From a virus: 27,684 nt of DNA. Made by a program: the position numbers and the translations under genes. The notes beneath the pieces were generated by a model. The model worked only from the letters and a program-made list of their open reading frames with translations, was not told the origin of the DNA and did not search any database. The stretch is from positions 1 through 27,684 of IMG/VR virus record IMGVR_UViG_3300040806_001492. One strand, given 5' to 3'. Shown here in pieces: positions 1 to 13,593 of this stretch; positions within the stretch are counted from its first letter, which is position 1; each line of letters starts with the position of its first letter.

Positions 1-3000
1 CTTTTGAGCAACACTGTCATTGAATGCTTGTAGTCCTGCATAGCTTGGTACGCCGGCATCTTCTAACCAGTTAGGTGTGTATGTACTGCCGCCACCATAG
101 CCAACTCTTTGTACTGTAGGTATTCCTGCGTGTTTTGTTCCAGCGTCACCTTTTAGTGTTTTAAGAAAATTGCGTTGATGTGTGGTGTTAATGCCAGCAC
201 CGTTAGGATCAGTTATTAATTCAAATGTTCTTGCAGTTTTCTTTGCCCATTCATCTGGTACTGCTAGTTGTCCGCCTACTGCTCCTGCAACAACAAGTTT
301 CAATCCGTTAACAGTTAATGCCCTGTCAAACACTGTACCATTGTTCTCAGCAATTAATGCACCGTTGTTGTATTCTGGGTCTAACGAACTTCCTTCTCCA
401 TTAATATTAAGTCCGTCATTGTCTAAGAATATAGTTGTTTGAACACCATCACCTGTAATACTTTGACATATTGCATTTGGATTACTTACAGGATTACCTG
501 TACCAAAGTTTGGATCATCAATTCTTACACCGTTTAAGTATATATTATATTCTACGCTATTTTCAAGTGGTTTACTTAACTGTATACTAATTGTTGAACC
601 ATCTAACTCAAATGTTTCATCTTCAAATGTAGTATCGTATGTGTCATATTCACTAGTAAACCAAGGTGCAGTATCCCACCCGCTTGGGCTACCAAAGTCA
701 AAGCTCTTAACCTCAACTCCGCCGTAATCAACACCTTCCATTAACTGTGTGATATCTTTTGCCAATTGTCCTGTTGTAGGATTGTATGCAAGATTAATTC
801 TATCTTGTGCTGTTAACAAACTTACTGCTTTTTTGTAAGTGACTACAATTGATGTGTTAACTGCAACTGGTTTTGCTAATATAATTCTACCATTATATCT
901 AGTATAATTTTTGCTAGTGTCTTTTACATTTTCAAAAGTATACTCACTTCTTAAAAGTTCTATATTATCAACACTTACTGTTACATTAGTATTTTTTAAA
1001 TCCATTGGCCATTTTAAATCATATATGTACTTAGAGCCTGTTCCAGTAAATGCTTCAGATTCTTCAAGATATGTGATTAAATAATTTCCGCTTATTCTAT
1101 CAAACTTAATAATATTAAGCATAGATTTAGGTAAGCCGTCTCCAATGATAACACTTAATTTTGCAGGAGTTCCTGATTCAGCTAAACTACCTGAAAGTGT
1201 TAGTGTCGGTGCACTTAAATATCCTGATCCACTATTTGTAACTTCTATACTAGTAACTTTACCGTTTGCTCCTAGTTTCGCGGTTGCTGTTGCTCCTGCT
1301 CCGCCGCCGCCTGATAGTTTTACTGTTGGGGCTTGTTGATAGCCGCTGCCACCGTCTGCAATTTGTATATCAGTTACCTGGAACCCTACATTGTCTGTCC
1401 AATTTTTAAACGGATACGAATCTAATTTATCATTAATACCTATTAAATTATTATTAACAACTTTAACATTTTGCGGTTGAATATTTTTAGTATCACTATT
1501 ATAAGTTGGCTGTAAATCAAAGTCAGTTACTCTACTTGAACTATTTTCAATTTTTTCATAGGCACTTAAATATTCTCTTAATTTTGTTTTAAATGGTTTT
1601 ACTTCTTCCAAATAATCTTCGTAGCTAGGAAGACTGTCATTGTTAAATGTAATATCTTCTCTTAGTTCGCCAACATTATGTTTTGCTTTAACAAAACTAG
1701 TTTTAAACGCCCAATCTACATAACTTTGTTCCGAGAACACATAACGCAAACTTGCAAAAAATAGATTATTATATTCTATTTCTAATTCTTCAGTAAATAA
1801 ATCATTTTTAACACTGTTTAAAATAGTCCTAATTTCAGTACTAGGAACACTATCAAAGAACTGAGAGTCAAAACTAATAATATCAAATCCTACTGCACTT
1901 TGAGTAGTGTCGTATAGTGTATTTTTAAATTCTATAGTACCATTTTGTCTACCAATTGTTTCGTAATTAACTGTATAATCAACATCGTCTTGTGTATCAA
2001 TTTTTCTTAGCAGTAGCCAACCACCGGTTCCGACATTTTTAATTTTTATAATGTCACCTACTTCGTCATTAAGACCTTGTAATTCGTATGCTCCGTCAAT
2101 AACAAAATTAACTTCAGTAAATTCATTATAGCCTGTAGCATACCAATCAATGTAATTCCAGAATAACGAAACATCATATGATTGGCTTGCAACTCTTTGC
2201 CAAATTCTGTTTACACTATCGCGTTCGTAAAGAGCCCATTTACCTTGTATTGTTTCGTCAGCTGATACAAGAGCTGTATATTTTCTAATTGTTATTGTGT
2301 CTACAGATGTATAATTTTTCCCGCCAGCAATAACTTCAACATTAGTAATTACGCCTAGATTATTAATTGTAAATTCAAGTTCTGCACCTGTTCCTGTACC
2401 AGAAATCTTATAAGTCGGAGCAACAAGATACCCTCTTCCAGGATTTAATACATTTACTCCAGTAATTACTCCATCTTCAACTTCTAGTAGCATTTCTGCT
2501 TGCACAGCCTTAGCAACACCAACAAACTCAAGGTCTGCGACATTGTCAACTGTAGTGTCATATACTCTAGAAATTGCAGTCGGTTCTGGTTCTCTATCTT
2601 CTAATCTAGTTAAACTCTTATTATCAACAATAAGATTTTGTTTTAGTACACCATTAACTCTTTCAATAAATTGTTTTAGGGCTTCTGCACTATTAACAAA
2701 CCAACTTTGTCTCGGACTGTTAAGTATTCCGTATCTTTGTTTAGGAGATAAGTTAATAGCAGGCACTTGTTTACTCTGCTCATCATATCCTACTAAACTA
2801 TCAAACCATTTTCTTTCAATATCTCTATTCGGCTTGCTTGTTGCAAGCCCTTCTGTAATAATTTGATACTGATTGTGAATATTAATATTTTGATTTTCAA
2901 TAGTCCAATACTGTACACTAAACACTATATCATCATTTTCTAATAGATTGTCACAATTAAAAATTGTAAAACTATCTGGAGAAATAAATGCTGCAAATCT

Positions 3001-6000
3001 ATAATTTTGTCCTTTAGGATCAGCAATTAAATTTGCAACATCAAATGACGACATTGTTCTAAATTCAACATTAGGTGTAGTTCTTTTATTTTTTACCCAG
3101 AAATAATATTTTGTCTGTATAGACTGACTTACATTATCGTATACTTGTCTAGTAGAATAAATTGTGTCATCGTATAAACTCTTGCCGTCAATTCCCTGAC
3201 TAATACCTGTTTTTGTGTCTGTTTGCTGGTTCCATACACTAGGTAATATATCCGATTCAACCCATTCGTATACATCAATAGTGTTAGTATCAAATAACTG
3301 ATTCCAGTTATTTGCAGAAAATATAACATTGCTTTGGTAAGGATTAATGTATTTTGCATTAGTTAAGTTCCACCATAGCTGTCCGACTTGTTCCGGTCCC
3401 CAGCTCGCTGTTGGTACAACAGATACCGCATCAGTTCCAGTAGTATAATAAGCAGGATCATAATATGTTTTATAAGAAAGGTTTTGTTCAGCTGGTCCTG
3501 CAACTTTTCCTTGTATAGGATCGATGTAATCTAAGTATGTGACTAATTTATTAGTTTTTCTATTATAAAGAATTACTCTTTTAATTTTTTCAACATCTAC
3601 AGTATCTTTAGGTTCTCTAAGATTTTCATATATCTTCTGATTGTCTGGAATTCTAAAGTCAACTACAGTACCAGTATAAACAGCATTACTGCTAACTGTT
3701 GGCAATCCAACATATACATGGTTTCTTTTTAGTTTAATATTTCTACCAAAGTAGTATATAGGTGTATTTTCATTTTGATAAGATAATTGTTGTGCATATA
3801 ATAAAGAATTGTTTATTCTTTCGTAAATGTACACAGCGCCTTGATCTTCAAATGACTCTTTAAAGTTAGTAAACTTATTATCAAAAATAGTAGGTGTTTC
3901 ATTTTTCTGGCTTGCTGAATCTAAAACATATCCTTCTTTAGGTGTAGAATATACATCAAATGTTGTTGATACAGAATTGTCACCATTTTTAGCATTAACA
4001 ATTAATCTATTTCCATCAAAGTCAATTTTATTTCCAAAAAATTCACTAGCAGTATTTTTTGGGCTTGCTAATGTTTGAGAATAAACAAACTGTCCGTTTT
4101 GTTGTGTATAGATATAAACTTTACCTTGATTATTTTTAACACTGTCGTCTGACGGTGCTGCTATTGCAAGCATAAGTCCATCATTACTAATAGCTATACT
4201 ATCACCAAATGCTTCTGTGCCACTAGGAGCAGAAATCTGCTGTGATCTTAAATACTGTCCTTGTAATATTCTATATATTACTACTAAATTAGGCTTATCA
4301 TTTCCATATTTTGCTGTTACAATAAGTACTTCGCCGTTAGGAGTTACATCATAATTTGTTGCAAAATCGTACATCGAACCTTGATCTAATACTGTACTAT
4401 CACCCGCTACTATATTAGTAGAATCAAACACATCTCCTACAGTATAACTACTGTCGGTTAGCACAACTAATCCTGTATCATTAGGAACATATCCTACATA
4501 ATCTACTAAATCATCTGTACTATCCCATTCTAGTGTATCAAACGGTCCGGGATTAATATTAGTAGCTGCATTATAAAGTTTGTTTCCTAGATATACAATA
4601 TCTCCTGTAAAATAATTAAAGGATTCGTTGAATTCACCTTTGAAGTTTTTATTTTTTGAATATTCCCAATTATAAAAATTATTATTTTCTGTTCCGTATT
4701 TTATAAAATAGATTTTTCCGGGATCATTTACAGTTAATCCGGCAGGAGCACTAACATATCCTCGGTACACATCTTGTGCATTTTTAGCAAGCTCAACTTT
4801 TGTTCCTAATCTATTATTATTTTTTCTTTCAGGTCCTACAAAACTTCCTACACCAATGTAGTTTCCGGCATTGTTCCTTTGATATACATAATAGATACCT
4901 TCGTTAATATATGCACTTGCACTACCTCCTGTGCTTGTCGGAACTTTATATACTTCTGTCCAATCTAAATTTATACTACTAGGAGTATTTGCTTGTCTAG
5001 GAATACCTAATACTGCACTTTCTTTATAAATCCAATATTCAAAATTAGGATTTGATTCTAAGTATAAAAAGTTTCCTGATAATAAATCTGTTACAGGAGT
5101 TGCACCTAATTGGGCATTTGTTCTAAAATCTCCGGCAACTAATGGTATAGGATTAATTGTATCTACTACAAAAAGTTTACCTATTCCGGCAGCAGTATAT
5201 CCTAAACTTACACGCTGTATCTGTCCCATTACACGAGGTACTGTATAAATGCCTACTCTACCATATACATCAGGGTCAGGTCCTGGACCGTATGGTAAAA
5301 ATTCTATTTCAGCATTATCACCAAACTGATTACCTTTGCTCCAATCACCTGAAACATTTTTAACAAATATTACAACATCATTTAAACTTCTTTGGTAGTA
5401 TGCAACTTCAGCAGTTGCAAGTGTGGATACATCTCTTACAGTTTGTCCAACAATAGGTTCAAATGGTTCTCCGTTAAGTGATTTGGTATTTCTATATGCA
5501 ATATACCCGTCCCAGATATCATCGATAGTGTGTGTAGTATTTGTTAAACCAAAAGTTAAACCTATGTTGGCAGGATCATCTACAAAGTCTACCACTGGCG
5601 TTTGTGTTAATCGTATTCCTAAATTACCCGTTACACTAAAAGAAACAATATTTGCTGTATCAAAACTTCCTGTAACAGAATTAACTTTTGCAGTAGTACT
5701 AGCTGTTGTTGCTTCAAGAACTCTAGCTGTTGCTCCTGTAACCTGCTGAGTAATTATTTCTCCTACTCCTAAAGATACAGGATCTGAAAATTCTACTGTT
5801 GTAACAGTATCTATAAGGTTATTAATGTATAGATCAAATTCATCACCAGTAGTACTAGAATTACTTAAGGCACTGGGAACTCTAACAACAAACTTCGAAC
5901 TTAAAATAGGATCTGAGTTTCCTAAAGGTCCTGGTGATCCTTGGAAACTCAAACTTTGTATGTAACTATTAATTACCGATTCACTATTCTGTGCAGAGGT

Positions 6001-9000
6001 AGCATAATCTAAACTTTGATAATAATAATTTCCACTAACTGTACTGTCAGTTATAATATCTTTATAAACAAGAGATAGTCCTCTATCACTATTTGTATTA
6101 CCTACTTGATACGGTTGACTAGATTGAACAAACCAATAACCGCCATAATAGTCACTTGTATCAATCTCCTCTGATGGTCCTACTCTTTCGTATTCACCAA
6201 CAAAATCGTTTCCGTTAATAAACAAACTGTTTTCTCTTGGAAATTCACCGTTAACATTATTAACATAAATTGTTAATTGAGCTTCTTCATTGTGTGTGTA
6301 CGCAACAGTTCCGGTAGCACCCTGAGTAGTTACTGTGTCCCCAATTAATGGTATGTTATTAGAAGCATCAACAAATAATATTGCATCTATTTTATAAAAA
6401 ACTGTATGATCTGATTCTAAGTAAGACTTAGACAAATACGGTACAGATCCATCAAATGGTTCTCTAGCTGATAAAGTTATCTGATCTTGATTAGCATTTG
6501 ATAAACTATTCCATCTTAAAAATAATTGATCACCAGGGCCTGTACCTGAATACATGTCTTTTGGTGCTCTGATTAAAAAATGGTCGGTTGTAATATTTGT
6601 AAATGGATAATCACCGGTTAACAATATTGGAATAGATTCTGCATCTTGTGTATCATTGTTTAATGCAAAATTAATTTGTGCAACACTATCAAAGCTAGTA
6701 AATTCAATATTATCAACTGCTCCTAATATATCTGTATCTGCTTGCCATAAACTGTTATTAAGAGAAACTATATCACCTGCGCTATAATTTGTATCAGCTT
6801 CAAATGCATCTTTAAAATCAGTTTTAACATAAGATGCTTCTGGTGCGCCGACTAACAAGTATTTTGCATCGTCGCTCATTGCAACACTGTAACCAAACTT
6901 TTGTCCAGGGCCTGCAATATTTAAACCAGGCTCTAAAACTTGTTGCAACCTATAATTTAGAGCATTGCTTGCTCTATTATAGATATAAACCTTGCCGTCC
7001 TCAATAGTTGGGGCGCCGACAGCTAAACTTACATTTCTTGAATCAACTGCTATAGCAGAGCCATATTCGTGCCCTGTTCCAGATTCTAAGTTAGAAATTT
7101 CTTGGTTAACAGAAAACTTGTTTTTATTTTGAATAACTAACCACTTGCCATTGCCACTATCATCAATCCATATTTTTTCATCTGAATTAATTTCTTGTTC
7201 TGCAAGTATGTTTGCACTATTAATATCTGGAACTCTAACAGGAATGAATTTTGTTATACGGCCTATGCATTCTTCGACTGTTTCAATACTCTGCGAAGTT
7301 TCAAAAGTAATTTTGTTAAGTGAAACACTCTTTACTTTAAAAAATCCCTCTATCGGTACTGCTGTTTGTGTAACTTGTTCTGTGCTATCATAATTATTTG
7401 GGGCATATGTGTTTATAATTATATCAAATATACCTAATATCTCGCCAGTGTCTATATCTAGAGGTGTTGCATTTACTGTTATAGTAAATTCGCCCGATCC
7501 GGATTCTACTGATTCTATCTTATAATCAGTAACAACATGTTGGTAAACATTCCAACTATTATCAACATTGCCTACCCATACATATGCTTGATTATCTATA
7601 TCATTGAAATTGATATCAACTATATTATCATATGTACCAACAGTTGCATTAACATCTTCAGAATTTACATATCCACTATCTTTAGTATATCCCTTGTTTA
7701 TGTATTTGGCAGGAAACGGTGAATGATCATAGTTATTACTCTTTAAATATGTTTCATGATCTTTAATTCTATAAATTAGATCAGTTTCTAAACCGGTTGC
7801 TGAATCTGTTAGTAGTACTGGTTGCGGATCTGATCTAAATTGTTTTTCATCTAGTAAATATTCAACCTCTTCAAAACCTTCAGAAGCACCGTACTGACCG
7901 TCTTTGATTGCCCATTCTTCATAAAAGTTTAAACTATCTTGATCAGCACTAGCAAGAGCATCAAATAATTTAGTAAGAGAATTCTTTGAACCCTTATCTA
8001 ATATAAATCCTTGATAAAATTTATATTGGCTAACATCGTCATTAATAATATTTTCTAAATATTGACGCTTTTGATATCCAATTAAGTGTTGGGCTAGGCG
8101 TTGTTGTTCTGTATCAAAATTATCACTATCTAAATCATAAAAATCCGAAAACTGATTAATTTTATAATCAAAGTTTGTTAACAATCCAGGTGTTGGTTCT
8201 TCATTAAGTCTATTCCAGTCATCTGCATTAAACAATTCAACGCCTGGGATCTTTTTATCAGCACTATAATAAAATTCTTTGTATTTTACTAGATCACCAA
8301 TTGTGTAATCTTTCCAGGCTTGCCACTCTGTAGGCTTAGCATTATCGTATATAAATCCGGGAATATTTAAACTGCCATTCCAGTTGTCTGTTCTATAACC
8401 TAAAACTCTAATTCTTTCTTGTCTATATCCCGGTGCAGGATCATATATAACATCTCCAAACACTGTTGAATTGTCAAGAATTAAAACATGTTCTTTTTGT
8501 ACAAGAGGTAGTCTAACAGCAAATATACCATCAGCAGTATTAACTACTTTAAGTGTACAAGTATTATCAACACCCTTTTCTACACGAACAAATTCGTCAT
8601 TTAATTTTTTACCATCTGCTTTTAATAAACTGTAACCATAAAATGTATCAAAAATGTTATCAACTACAGAATATTCACTTTGTAATGTTAGTTTATTAGC
8701 ACCTGGCGATAGTGTTAGTACAGCGCCAGCTCCCCAATTTTGTGTTGTCCAGAATAAAAATTGTTTACAGGCTGCGTTCCAATCAGAAACTACATTTGAA
8801 TCTTGTATTCTATCTTCAAATACAAATCCTATTTCTGTAAGATATTTTCCGTATCCTACTAAAAAATTAACAACATCTTGTAAAGTTGCTAATTTATCGC
8901 CGTAGTAAAGTCTAGATATAGTGTTTTCATAGACTTTTGCAATAGATGCTCTTGCACCACCAACAAGTGGTAACTGAGGTAATACAGAAAACTTGTTAGT

Positions 9001-12000
9001 ATCTAATGTTGGTCCAGAGACATGTGTTTCTGTTGCTCTATAATAAGTATTTTCGGCTCTCACAATCTGGCCAATTGCATATGTTTTTTCTGAATCAAAG
9101 TCAACAAATGATTCTGAAATGCCGCCAACATTTACTATAGGGTCATTTGTTTGAATAATTGGTTTATAATATTTAAAGCTAGGTACAAAATTGTCATATC
9201 CTCTAATAATATATCCATCAGGTTGCTTTTCAATAATAACACCACTGTAGGACACTGTATCAATAGGACTACTTGTATTTAAAAATAGTTTGTAATTTTC
9301 ATTTGGTACAAAAACATTGCCTTCATTTGTTGGTGTTCTTGAATCTAATATAAGTCTAAATTTTTGTTGGTCTGAGTAACCTGCAATTTTAGTTCCTATT
9401 TGATTAGTAATCGAAGTTAAATTATTTTTATAATCTGTATAAGAACTAGTAGTACTACTCGTAAGATAATTTGCAATATAATTTACAAGACCGCTTGTAA
9501 ACACTTGCGCAGTATCTTCAATTGTATTAGGAAATACAATATTTTTTAATACAATTGGAACTTCACTTGTTCCATAAACTATCTGATCAGCTAAGTTTCT
9601 AGTCTGCCTAGCTCTATCAAAACCCGCTGCAAATATTTTATTAGGTTGATTTAATACCCAACTAGTAATTAAGCTAAATGGATATTCACTGCTTCTTCTC
9701 CAGGCACTTTCAACCGGGCCGCCGTCACCGAACACCCAATTATTTTGTATTCCACTAACATTAAAATTATTTGCTAATCCGCTTGCGTTAGGACTAAGCA
9801 ATGTACCTTCGTCACTCACAGGTAAGTTTTGTAGAAGTCCTGGACGAGCATATTTGCTTTTTACAACTATTGCTTTATTAGGCTCTCTTATGATACCTTG
9901 TTCAAGGTCTTGCCAAAGCATTTTATTGTTTCTTGTATACGGTGCCGGACCGTATTGTGTTTCCCACCAAGTTGGCTTTACACTGATCCCTAACATCTCC
10001 CATGGATTTGTATGCGGACGATCTGTGTCAAATGCTTGCATGTATGCTTGACGCCAAAATCCTGGTAAGTTTCCTCCTGTAGAATAACTTGTTCTTGAAT
10101 AGTTAAAACTAAAATCATTATTTCTATCAAAAGTTTCGTTTGTTACATAATCACCATCTACTAACTGATTCCATTGAATAAAATCAGCTGTCATTGATGC
10201 ATCAATTTGTTGCTTTGTAAAGCCTGTATCTCTGTGTTGGCCTCCAACAAAATCGTGTATATCTAATAGAGAACTGTCATATGTTATTTTAATATTGTTA
10301 TAAATTCGTTTTTCTAATTCTAATAATAGATTATCTCTAAAATCATTAAATCCTACAAACTTACTTCCGTCGTGTCCTTCAATTACTGTTGTAGGAGTAG
10401 ATATTGTATTGTCTGTATAAATTTTTGGAGCATATGCAGGATATAACCCTAGCTTAGTAGGCGTAGGTGGTACATAACTACCATTAGTACTGTCGTACTC
10501 ATAAATGTCAATTACATCGCCTGGTTGTTTATCAGCTGTAACTACTGCAAACCCTTCAGAATTAAATGTATAGTCTGTTCCATGTATAAGTTGTGTTCCG
10601 TTTAGATAAACTTGTACTGCTTTTCTACTTAGATTAGATAGTGTAAATATTTCACTGAGTGCAAAAAATTGCTCATCACTATCTATTATTTCATGTGCAG
10701 TTTGAGTAACACCGCCTTGAGGAACCATATCACTAAAATAAAACGGCATTGATGTAGTTTTATCTTTATTAAGTTCTTTTAAAATATTATCTACATGTTG
10801 TTTTACTGGTCCTTCGAATCCAAGTGTATTTGCAACTTCTAAAAACTGTCTTTTAAATTTACCATATTCTCTTCTTGCAGATCTAAGAGCTTTAATAATA
10901 TTAGACTGATTGTCAATTAAATGATATAAAGAAAGATTTACAGGAGCACTATGCTTTAAAAACTTTTTACCATTTTTACTTAAATTGCCTATGTCTCTTA
11001 AGTTACTTGTTCCTGGAAACACTCCGGAGAAATTATTAATCTCTTCTACGATAGTATTGACATGATCGTTAACTTCGCCTAATGTAAATTCAGCTAAATT
11101 TTGATTGAGTGGATTTTTTTCAAGGTTACTTGCAATTTCATAATAACCATTATCATTTTTTGCATACTTACTTCTTGTTTTAATAACAATAACATCATCA
11201 ATGTTTAAATCATTATTAAAAGTAATAAAAGATTCTCCATTAGCATTTTGAGATATTGTAAAATCAATATCCTTAAATTGTAAATCATTGTTTACATACA
11301 CTCTTAACCAAAGATTGTTTATAAAATCTATATTATCATAAACATCAATATAAAAGTTATTTGTAGTATTATCAAAAATATATTGTCTTATTACCGGTTG
11401 GCTACTATTTTTATTACCCTTAATCCAACCGTTTTCATATACAAATGATGTTCTGTCGCTATATTTTTTGAGAAACCCTACATCAGTATTTTTTGAATAT
11501 AATGTAGTTCCTATTTGATAGGTAAAATTATTCTGAAGTAGGTCAAAGTTAAATGTTATGTCACCGACATTTTCAATACTTCTATAACTTAAAGGAAACC
11601 CTAATTCAGTATCGTTTGACCCGGTTCCTTGTTTATAAGAAAATATTTTGTTTCCTGAAAATGTTGTAGAATTATAAGAATTAGTATCTCCAAAAGCATT
11701 ACCTGAACTATCAAACATGTCAAATAAAGGTTGTTGGTTAATGCTTGTTTTTTGTTGTCCTGTATTCCAAGATGTTCCGTTGTAATAAAAGAAGGTACCA
11801 CCATATGTATTACCAAATTTTACAAAAACATTTTCATTGTCTAAAGGAGTAGTATCTGTTTCTTCAACCAAAGATATCTGTACATTATTTTTAAATGTAA
11901 TAAAACTAACTTTATAAATTTTTCCTTTAACTAAGTCATCAGTATCTGCTGTGAACAAAACTCGCATTCCGTTAGTTAAATTTACACCGTCGACATTGTA

Positions 12001-13593
12001 ACCTGCACTGCCTTCAATAGTAGAAAATATATCCGTTGTAAATGTATCTACTAAATCTACATCTACTTTTGCCTTGGTTCCAAAATTGTAAAGTTTAATA
12101 CCAGGTTCAAATTCTATAATAGGTCTTTTTGCACGAGATGATTGGTCTAATGTGCTTGAATTTTTACTCAGTGTATTTGATAATTCAACTACTGATCTAT
12201 GGAACCAACGATTATATCTACTCCAAAGATTCCCGTCAGTTGCCGCTCTATTAATTACAATATAGTCTTTGTTAGTTGGAAATCCTAATGCTTCACTGTA
12301 GGGATAAAAATCAAATTCGTTGTTATCAAACGGCACAACAATGTCATCAGTAAAGGATCCACTTACTGTTAAATCTTCTTGTTGAATTAATTTAATTTTA
12401 TCACCAACACCTTCAACATACCATTGTCCGCTTGCATATTTTGCAGGAGTAACTTCTCCAGCAAATTCTACTTTCATGCCATTTGAAAAATCCCAACCTG
12501 CACTTGTAGTATATGATTTTTTACCTAATATTTCTGCTTCAACATCGATTGCTGTATTTTCTTCAATGTCATATATTCTCATATATCCAGAAACATTAGG
12601 ATCATTTTTTGAAATATAATATAAATTATCCGGTGCTGTGTCAGGAATAGTAAATTCTATAATTCCGTTTTCAATATAGACTGTAGAAATTGTATTTCCA
12701 TCTTCATCTGTTTTAGAAACACCTGTGTCGTAGATTAGAGAAGTATTAGTTGCATCTCCAAACTGTAAACTTGCTACTGCTTCTTCTTGGCTTACTGGAT
12801 CTACAATAAATCCTCCAGCATCGTATGCAGTGCCTTCTTGATCGTATAATACAACATCAAACACACCCGAGCTTCGAACACCGTCTGTAGTTTCAACAAT
12901 TACTGCTTCGCCTGGTGTAAAACTCTTCTTTGTTGCAAATGCCATTGGATGATTAGGAGTATTAATCTCAAATCTATATGTTTGACCTCTATACAATTTA
13001 ATTGTAGGATTATTAGTTAATCCATCAGGTGAAAATACATATGTTACATTATCTACATTTTCTCCTAGTTCAACAGTGTATGTACTAATAATATCTTTGG
13101 TTTGTCCGAGTACTGTAATTAAATCAGGGCCATTTGGCAACCAATAATACTCGCGGAAGTTTGTAAACTTGTCCCAGTTAACATGTGGATTCCAAGCATA
13201 ATACTCTTGGCTGTTTAGTAAACTATGATTATCAACATTACCACCTAGGTTGGAAATTGTGTTAATATAATCATTATAATCTTTATAGAAATCAATATTT
13301 CCTAAATTATCTTTAATTATAGCTGCTGGTTCAAATTGATAGTCTTCTCTTGACTGTGTTACTCCGCCAACATAATTATCACTAGGAGTAAATGCTTTTG
13401 TAACTTTTCTTCCTATGTATCCGTTTAATTTTTCAGCAACGCCTGGCTGTATTAATTGATCTAGTGTGCTTGATAAAAACTTAGAGTTATGTGCAGTACG
13501 AAAATATCTAGGCAGATGATTTTCGCTTTTTCTTCTAATGCTGTTGTTACCGCCTGGAAGTGCTGGTTCCATTTGATCGTTATCGTATGCCAT
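1..13593 (-). CDS. Giant baseplate-associated virion structural protein, 3' end outside window
   Basis: The frame starts at ATG 13591-13593 and stays open to base 1, giving at least 4531 codons. I checked every in-frame triplet for tta/cta/tca (stops on this strand) and found none. The start overlaps the gp6 stop by one base (TAATG), with GGAGG at 13606-13610 as ribosome binding site. The N-terminus ([15 protein letters not shown]) has no signal peptide. FG-GAP-like beta-propeller blades ([10 protein letters not shown]...[17 protein letters not shown]...LAIAAP; GKVYIY) occur at residues ~2171-2270 and ~3072-3311. Four CBM5/12-like motifs (Y-x-x-G-D-[IL]-V...Y-x-A) lie near residues 1492, 1755, 2265 and 2985. 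GSGYxxAPT repeats lie near residues 3710 and 4075-4150. T4 has gp7 in this place, and marine T4-like phages carry very long structural proteins here. A role as wedge or peripheral adhesin is inference; structural identity is fairly sure, exact function is not. Confidence 0.85.
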   Translation of the reverse strand, partial: MAYDNDQMEPALPGGNNSIRRKSENHLPRYFRTAHNSKFLSSTLDQLIQPGVAEKLNGYIGRKVTKAFTPSDNYVGGVTQSREDYQFEPAAIIKDNLGNIDFYKDYNDYINTISNLGGNVDNHSLLNSQEYYAWNPHVNWDKFTNFREYYWLPNGPDLITVLGQTKDIISTYTVELGENVDNVTYVFSPDGLTNNPTIKLYRGQTYRFEINTPNHPMAFATKKSFTPGEAVIVETTDGVRSSGVFDVVLYDQEGTAYDAGGFIVDPVSQEEAVASLQFGDATNTSLIYDTGVSKTDEDGNTISTVYIENGIIEFTIPDTAPDNLYYISKNDPNVSGYMRIYDIEENTAIDVEAEILGKKSYTTSAGWDFSNGMKVEFAGEVTPAKYASGQWYVEGVGDKIKLIQQEDLTVSGSFTDDIVVPFDNNEFDFYPYSEALGFPTNKDYIVINRAATDGNLWSRYNRWFHRSVVELSNTLSKNSSTLDQSSRAKRPIIEFEPGIKLYNFGTKAKVDVDLVDTFTTDIFSTIEGSAGYNVDGVNLTNGMRVLFTADTDDLVKGKIYKVSFITFKNNVQISLVEETDTTPLDNENVFVKFGNTYGGTFFYYNGTSWNTGQQKTSINQQPLFDMFDSSGNAFGDTNSYNSTTFSGNKIFSYKQGTGSNDTELGFPLSYRSIENVGDITFNFDLLQNNFTYQIGTTLYSKNTDVGFLKKYSDRTSFVYENGWIKGNKNSSQPVIRQYIFDNTTNNFYIDVYDNIDFINNLWLRVYVNNDLQFKDIDFTISQNANGESFITFNNDLNIDDVIVIKTRSKYAKNDNGYYEIASNLEKNPLNQNLAEFTLGEVNDHVNTIVEEINNFSGVFPGTSNLRDIGNLSKNGKKFLKHSAPVNLSLYHLIDNQSNIIKALRSARREYGKFKRQFLEVANTLGFEGPVKQHVDNILKELNKDKTTSMPFYFSDMVPQGGVTQTAHEIIDSDEQFFALSEIFTLSNLSRKAVQVYLNGTQLIHGTDYTFNSEGFAVVTADKQPGDVIDIYEYDSTNGSYVPPTPTKLGLYPAYAPKIYTDNTISTPTTVIEGHDGSKFVGFNDFRDNLLLELEKRIYNNIKITYDSSLLDIHDFVGGQHRDTGFTKQQIDASMTADFIQWNQLVDGDYVTNETFDRNNDFSFNYSRTSYSTGGNLPGFWRQAYMQAFDTDRPHTNPWEMLGISVKPTWWETQYGPAPYTRNNKMLWQDLEQGIIREPNKAIVVKSKYARPGLLQNLPVSDEGTLLSPNASGLANNFNVSGIQNNWVFGDGGPVESAWRRSSEYPFSLITSWVLNQPNKIFAAGFDRARQTRNLADQIVYGTSEVPIVLKNIVFPNTIEDTAQVFTSGLVNYIANYLTSSTTSSYTDYKNNLTSITNQIGTKIAGYSDQQKFRLILDSRTPTNEGNVFVPNENYKLFLNTSSPIDTVSYSGVIIEKQPDGYIIRGYDNFVPSFKYYKPIIQTNDPIVNVGGISESFVDFDSEKTYAIGQIVRAENTYYRATETHVSGPTLDTNKFSVLPQLPLVGGARASIAKVYENTISRLYYGDKLATLQDVVNFLVGYGKYLTEIGFVFEDRIQDSNVVSDWNAACKQFLFWTTQNWGAGAVLTLSPGANKLTLQSEYSVVDNIFDTFYGYSLLKADGKKLNDEFVRVEKGVDNTCTLKVVNTADGIFAVRLPLVQKEHVLILDNSTVFGDVIYDPAPGYRQERIRVLGYRTDNWNGSLNIPGFIYDNAKPTEWQAWKDYTIGDLVKYKEFYYSADKKIPGVELFNADDWNRLNEEPTPGLLTNFDYKINQFSDFYDLDSDNFDTEQQRLAQHLIGYQKRQYLENIINDDVSQYKFYQGFILDKGSKNSLTKLFDALASADQDSLNFYEEWAIKDGQYGASEGFEEVEYLLDEKQFRSDPQPVLLTDSATGLETDLIYRIKDHETYLKSNNYDHSPFPAKYINKGYTKDSGYVNSEDVNATVGTYDNIVDINFNDIDNQAYVWVGNVDNSWNVYQHVVTDYKIESVESGSGEFTITVNATPLDIDTGEILGIFDIIINTYAPNNYDSTEQVTQTAVPIEGFFKVKSVSLNKITFETSQSIETVEECIGRITKFIPVRVPDINSANILAEQEINSDEKIWIDDSGNGKWLVIQNKNKFSVNQEISNLESGTGHEYGSAIAVDSRNVSLAVGAPTIEDGKVYIYNRASNALNYRLQQVLEPGLNIAGPGQKFGYSVAMSDDAKYLLVGAPEASYVKTDFKDAFEADTNYSAGDIVSLNNSLWQADTDILGAVDNIEFTSFDSVAQINFALNNDTQDAESIPILLTGDYPFTNITTDHFLIRAPKDMYSGTGPGDQLFLRWNSLSNANQDQITLSAREPFDGSVPYLSKSYLESDHTVFYKIDAILFVDASNNIPLIGDTVTTQGATGTVAYTHNEEAQLTIYVNNVNGEFPRENSLFINGNDFVGEYERVGPSEEIDTSDYYGGYWFVQSSQPYQVGNTNSDRGLSLVYKDIITDSTVSGNYYYQSLDYATSAQNSESVINSYIQSLSFQGSPGPLGNSDPILSSKFVVRVPSALSNSSTTGDEFDLYINNLIDTVTTVEFSDPVSLGVGEIITQQVTGATARVLEATTASTTAKVNSVTGSFDTANIVSFSVTGNLGIRLTQTPVVDFVDDPANIGLTFGLTNTTHTIDDIWDGYIAYRNTKSLNGEPFEPIVGQTVRDVSTLATAEVAYYQRSLNDVVIFVKNVSGDWSKGNQFGDNAEIEFLPYGPGPDPDVYGRVGIYTVPRVMGQIQRVSLGYTAAGIGKLFVVDTINPIPLVAGDFRTNAQLGATPVTDLLSGNFLYLESNPNFEYWIYKESAVLGIPRQANTPSSINLDWTEVYKVPTSTGGSASAYINEGIYYVYQRNNAGNYIGVGSFVGPERKNNNRLGTKVELAKNAQDVYRGYVSAPAGLTVNDPGKIYFIKYGTENNNFYNWEYSKNKNFKGEFNESFNYFTGDIVYLGNKLYNAATNINPGPFDTLEWDSTDDLVDYVGYVPNDTGLVVLTDSSYTVGDVFDSTNIVAGDSTVLDQGSMYDFATNYDVTPNGEVLIVTAKYGNDKPNLVVIYRILQGQYLRSQQISAPSGTEAFGDSIAISNDGLMLAIAAPSDDSVKNNQGKVYIYTQQNGQFVYSQTLASPKNTASEFFGNKIDFDGNRLIVNAKNGDNSVSTTFDVYSTPKEGYVLDSASQKNETPTIFDNKFTNFKESFEDQGAVYIYERINNSLLYAQQLSYQNENTPIYYFGRNIKLKRNHVYVGLPTVSSNAVYTGTVVDFRIPDNQKIYENLREPKDTVDVEKIKRVILYNRKTNKLVTYLDYIDPIQGKVAGPAEQNLSYKTYYDPAYYTTGTDAVSVVPTASWGPEQVGQLWWNLTNAKYINPYQSNVIFSANNWNQLFDTNTIDVYEWVESDILPSVWNQQTDTKTGISQGIDGKSLYDDTIYSTRQVYDNVSQSIQTKYYFWVKNKRTTPNVEFRTMSSFDVANLIADPKGQNYRFAAFISPDSFTIFNCDNLLENDDIVFSVQYWTIENQNINIHNQYQIITEGLATSKPNRDIERKWFDSLVGYDEQSKQVPAINLSPKQRYGILNSPRQSWFVNSAEALKQFIERVNGVLKQNLIVDNKSLTRLEDREPEPTAISRVYDTTVDNVADLEFVGVAKAVQAEMLLEVEDGVITGVNVLNPGRGYLVAPTYKISGTGTGAELEFTINNLGVITNVEVIAGGKNYTSVDTITIRKYTALVSADETIQGKWALYERDSVNRIWQRVASQSYDVSLFWNYIDWYATGYNEFTEVNFVIDGAYELQGLNDEVGDIIKIKNVGTGGWLLLRKIDTQDDVDYTVNYETIGRQNGTIEFKNTLYDTTQSAVGFDIISFDSQFFDSVPSTEIRTILNSVKNDLFTEELEIEYNNLFFASLRYVFSEQSYVDWAFKTSFVKAKHNVGELREDITFNNDSLPSYEDYLEEVKPFKTKLREYLSAYEKIENSSSRVTDFDLQPTYNSDTKNIQPQNVKVVNNNLIGINDKLDSYPFKNWTDNVGFQVTDIQIADGGSGYQQAPTVKLSGGGGAGATATAKLGANGKVTSIEVTNSGSGYLSAPTLTLSGSLAESGTPAKLSVIIGDGLPKSMLNIIKFDRISGNYLITYLEESEAFTGTGSKYIYDLKWPMDLKNTNVTVSVDNIELLRSEYTFENVKDTSKNYTRYNGRIILAKPVAVNTSIVVTYKKAVSLLTAQDRINLAYNPTTGQLAKDITQLMEGVDYGGVEVKSFDFGSPSGWDTAPWFTSEYDTYDTTFEDETFELDGSTISIQLSKPLENSVEYNIYLNGVRIDDPNFGTGNPVSNPNAICQSITGDGVQTTIFLDNDGLNINGEGSSLDPEYNNGALIAENNGTVFDRALTVNGLKLVVAGAVGGQLAVPDEWAKKTARTFELITDPNGAGINTTHQRNFLKTLKGDAGTKHAGIPTVQRVGYGGGSTYTPNWLEDAGVPSYAGLQAFNDSVAQK
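1150..1365 (-). repeat. GSGY-APT repeats in the giant structural protein
   Basis: Two consecutive copies of a degenerate repeat of about 40 residues are encoded here: [18 protein letters not shown] followed by [16 protein letters not shown], each preceded by a VTDIQI/VTSIEV strand. A more diverged copy ([18 protein letters not shown]) lies at about 2341-2466. The pattern of short beta strands joined by glycine-rich turns is common in phage tail and secreted adhesive proteins. No catalytic role is evident. Confidence 0.6.
3661..7090 (-). repeat. FG-GAP-like beta-propeller blades, split into two groups
   Basis: Blade-like units recur in the translated giant protein. At 6961-7090 the units read [10 protein letters not shown]...LAVGAP then GKVYIY. 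At 6841-6900 they read [19 protein letters not shown]. At 4260-4375 they read [18 protein letters not shown]. At 4085-4215 they read [19 protein letters not shown] then GKVYIY. At 3895-4040 they read [17 protein letters not shown]. At 3661-3795 they read GAVYIY then [18 protein letters not shown]. The FG...GAP...G.VYIY pattern is that of integrin-alpha type propellers. About 800 residues separate the second and third units, so the propeller is either interrupted by an insertion or present as two partial ones. Confidence 0.55.

Noticed and set aside
182-10051. Plus-strand frames of 61-108 codons between 182 and 10051
   Set aside because: All lie antisense to the continuous giant gene, have Ser/Val/Leu-rich shadow compositions and no ribosome sites.
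1-13593. Possibility that the left half is several broken or frameshifted genes
   Set aside because: One frame is continuous without any in-frame stop over 13.6 kb, and its translation is coherent throughout, so no frameshift or pseudogene is needed.
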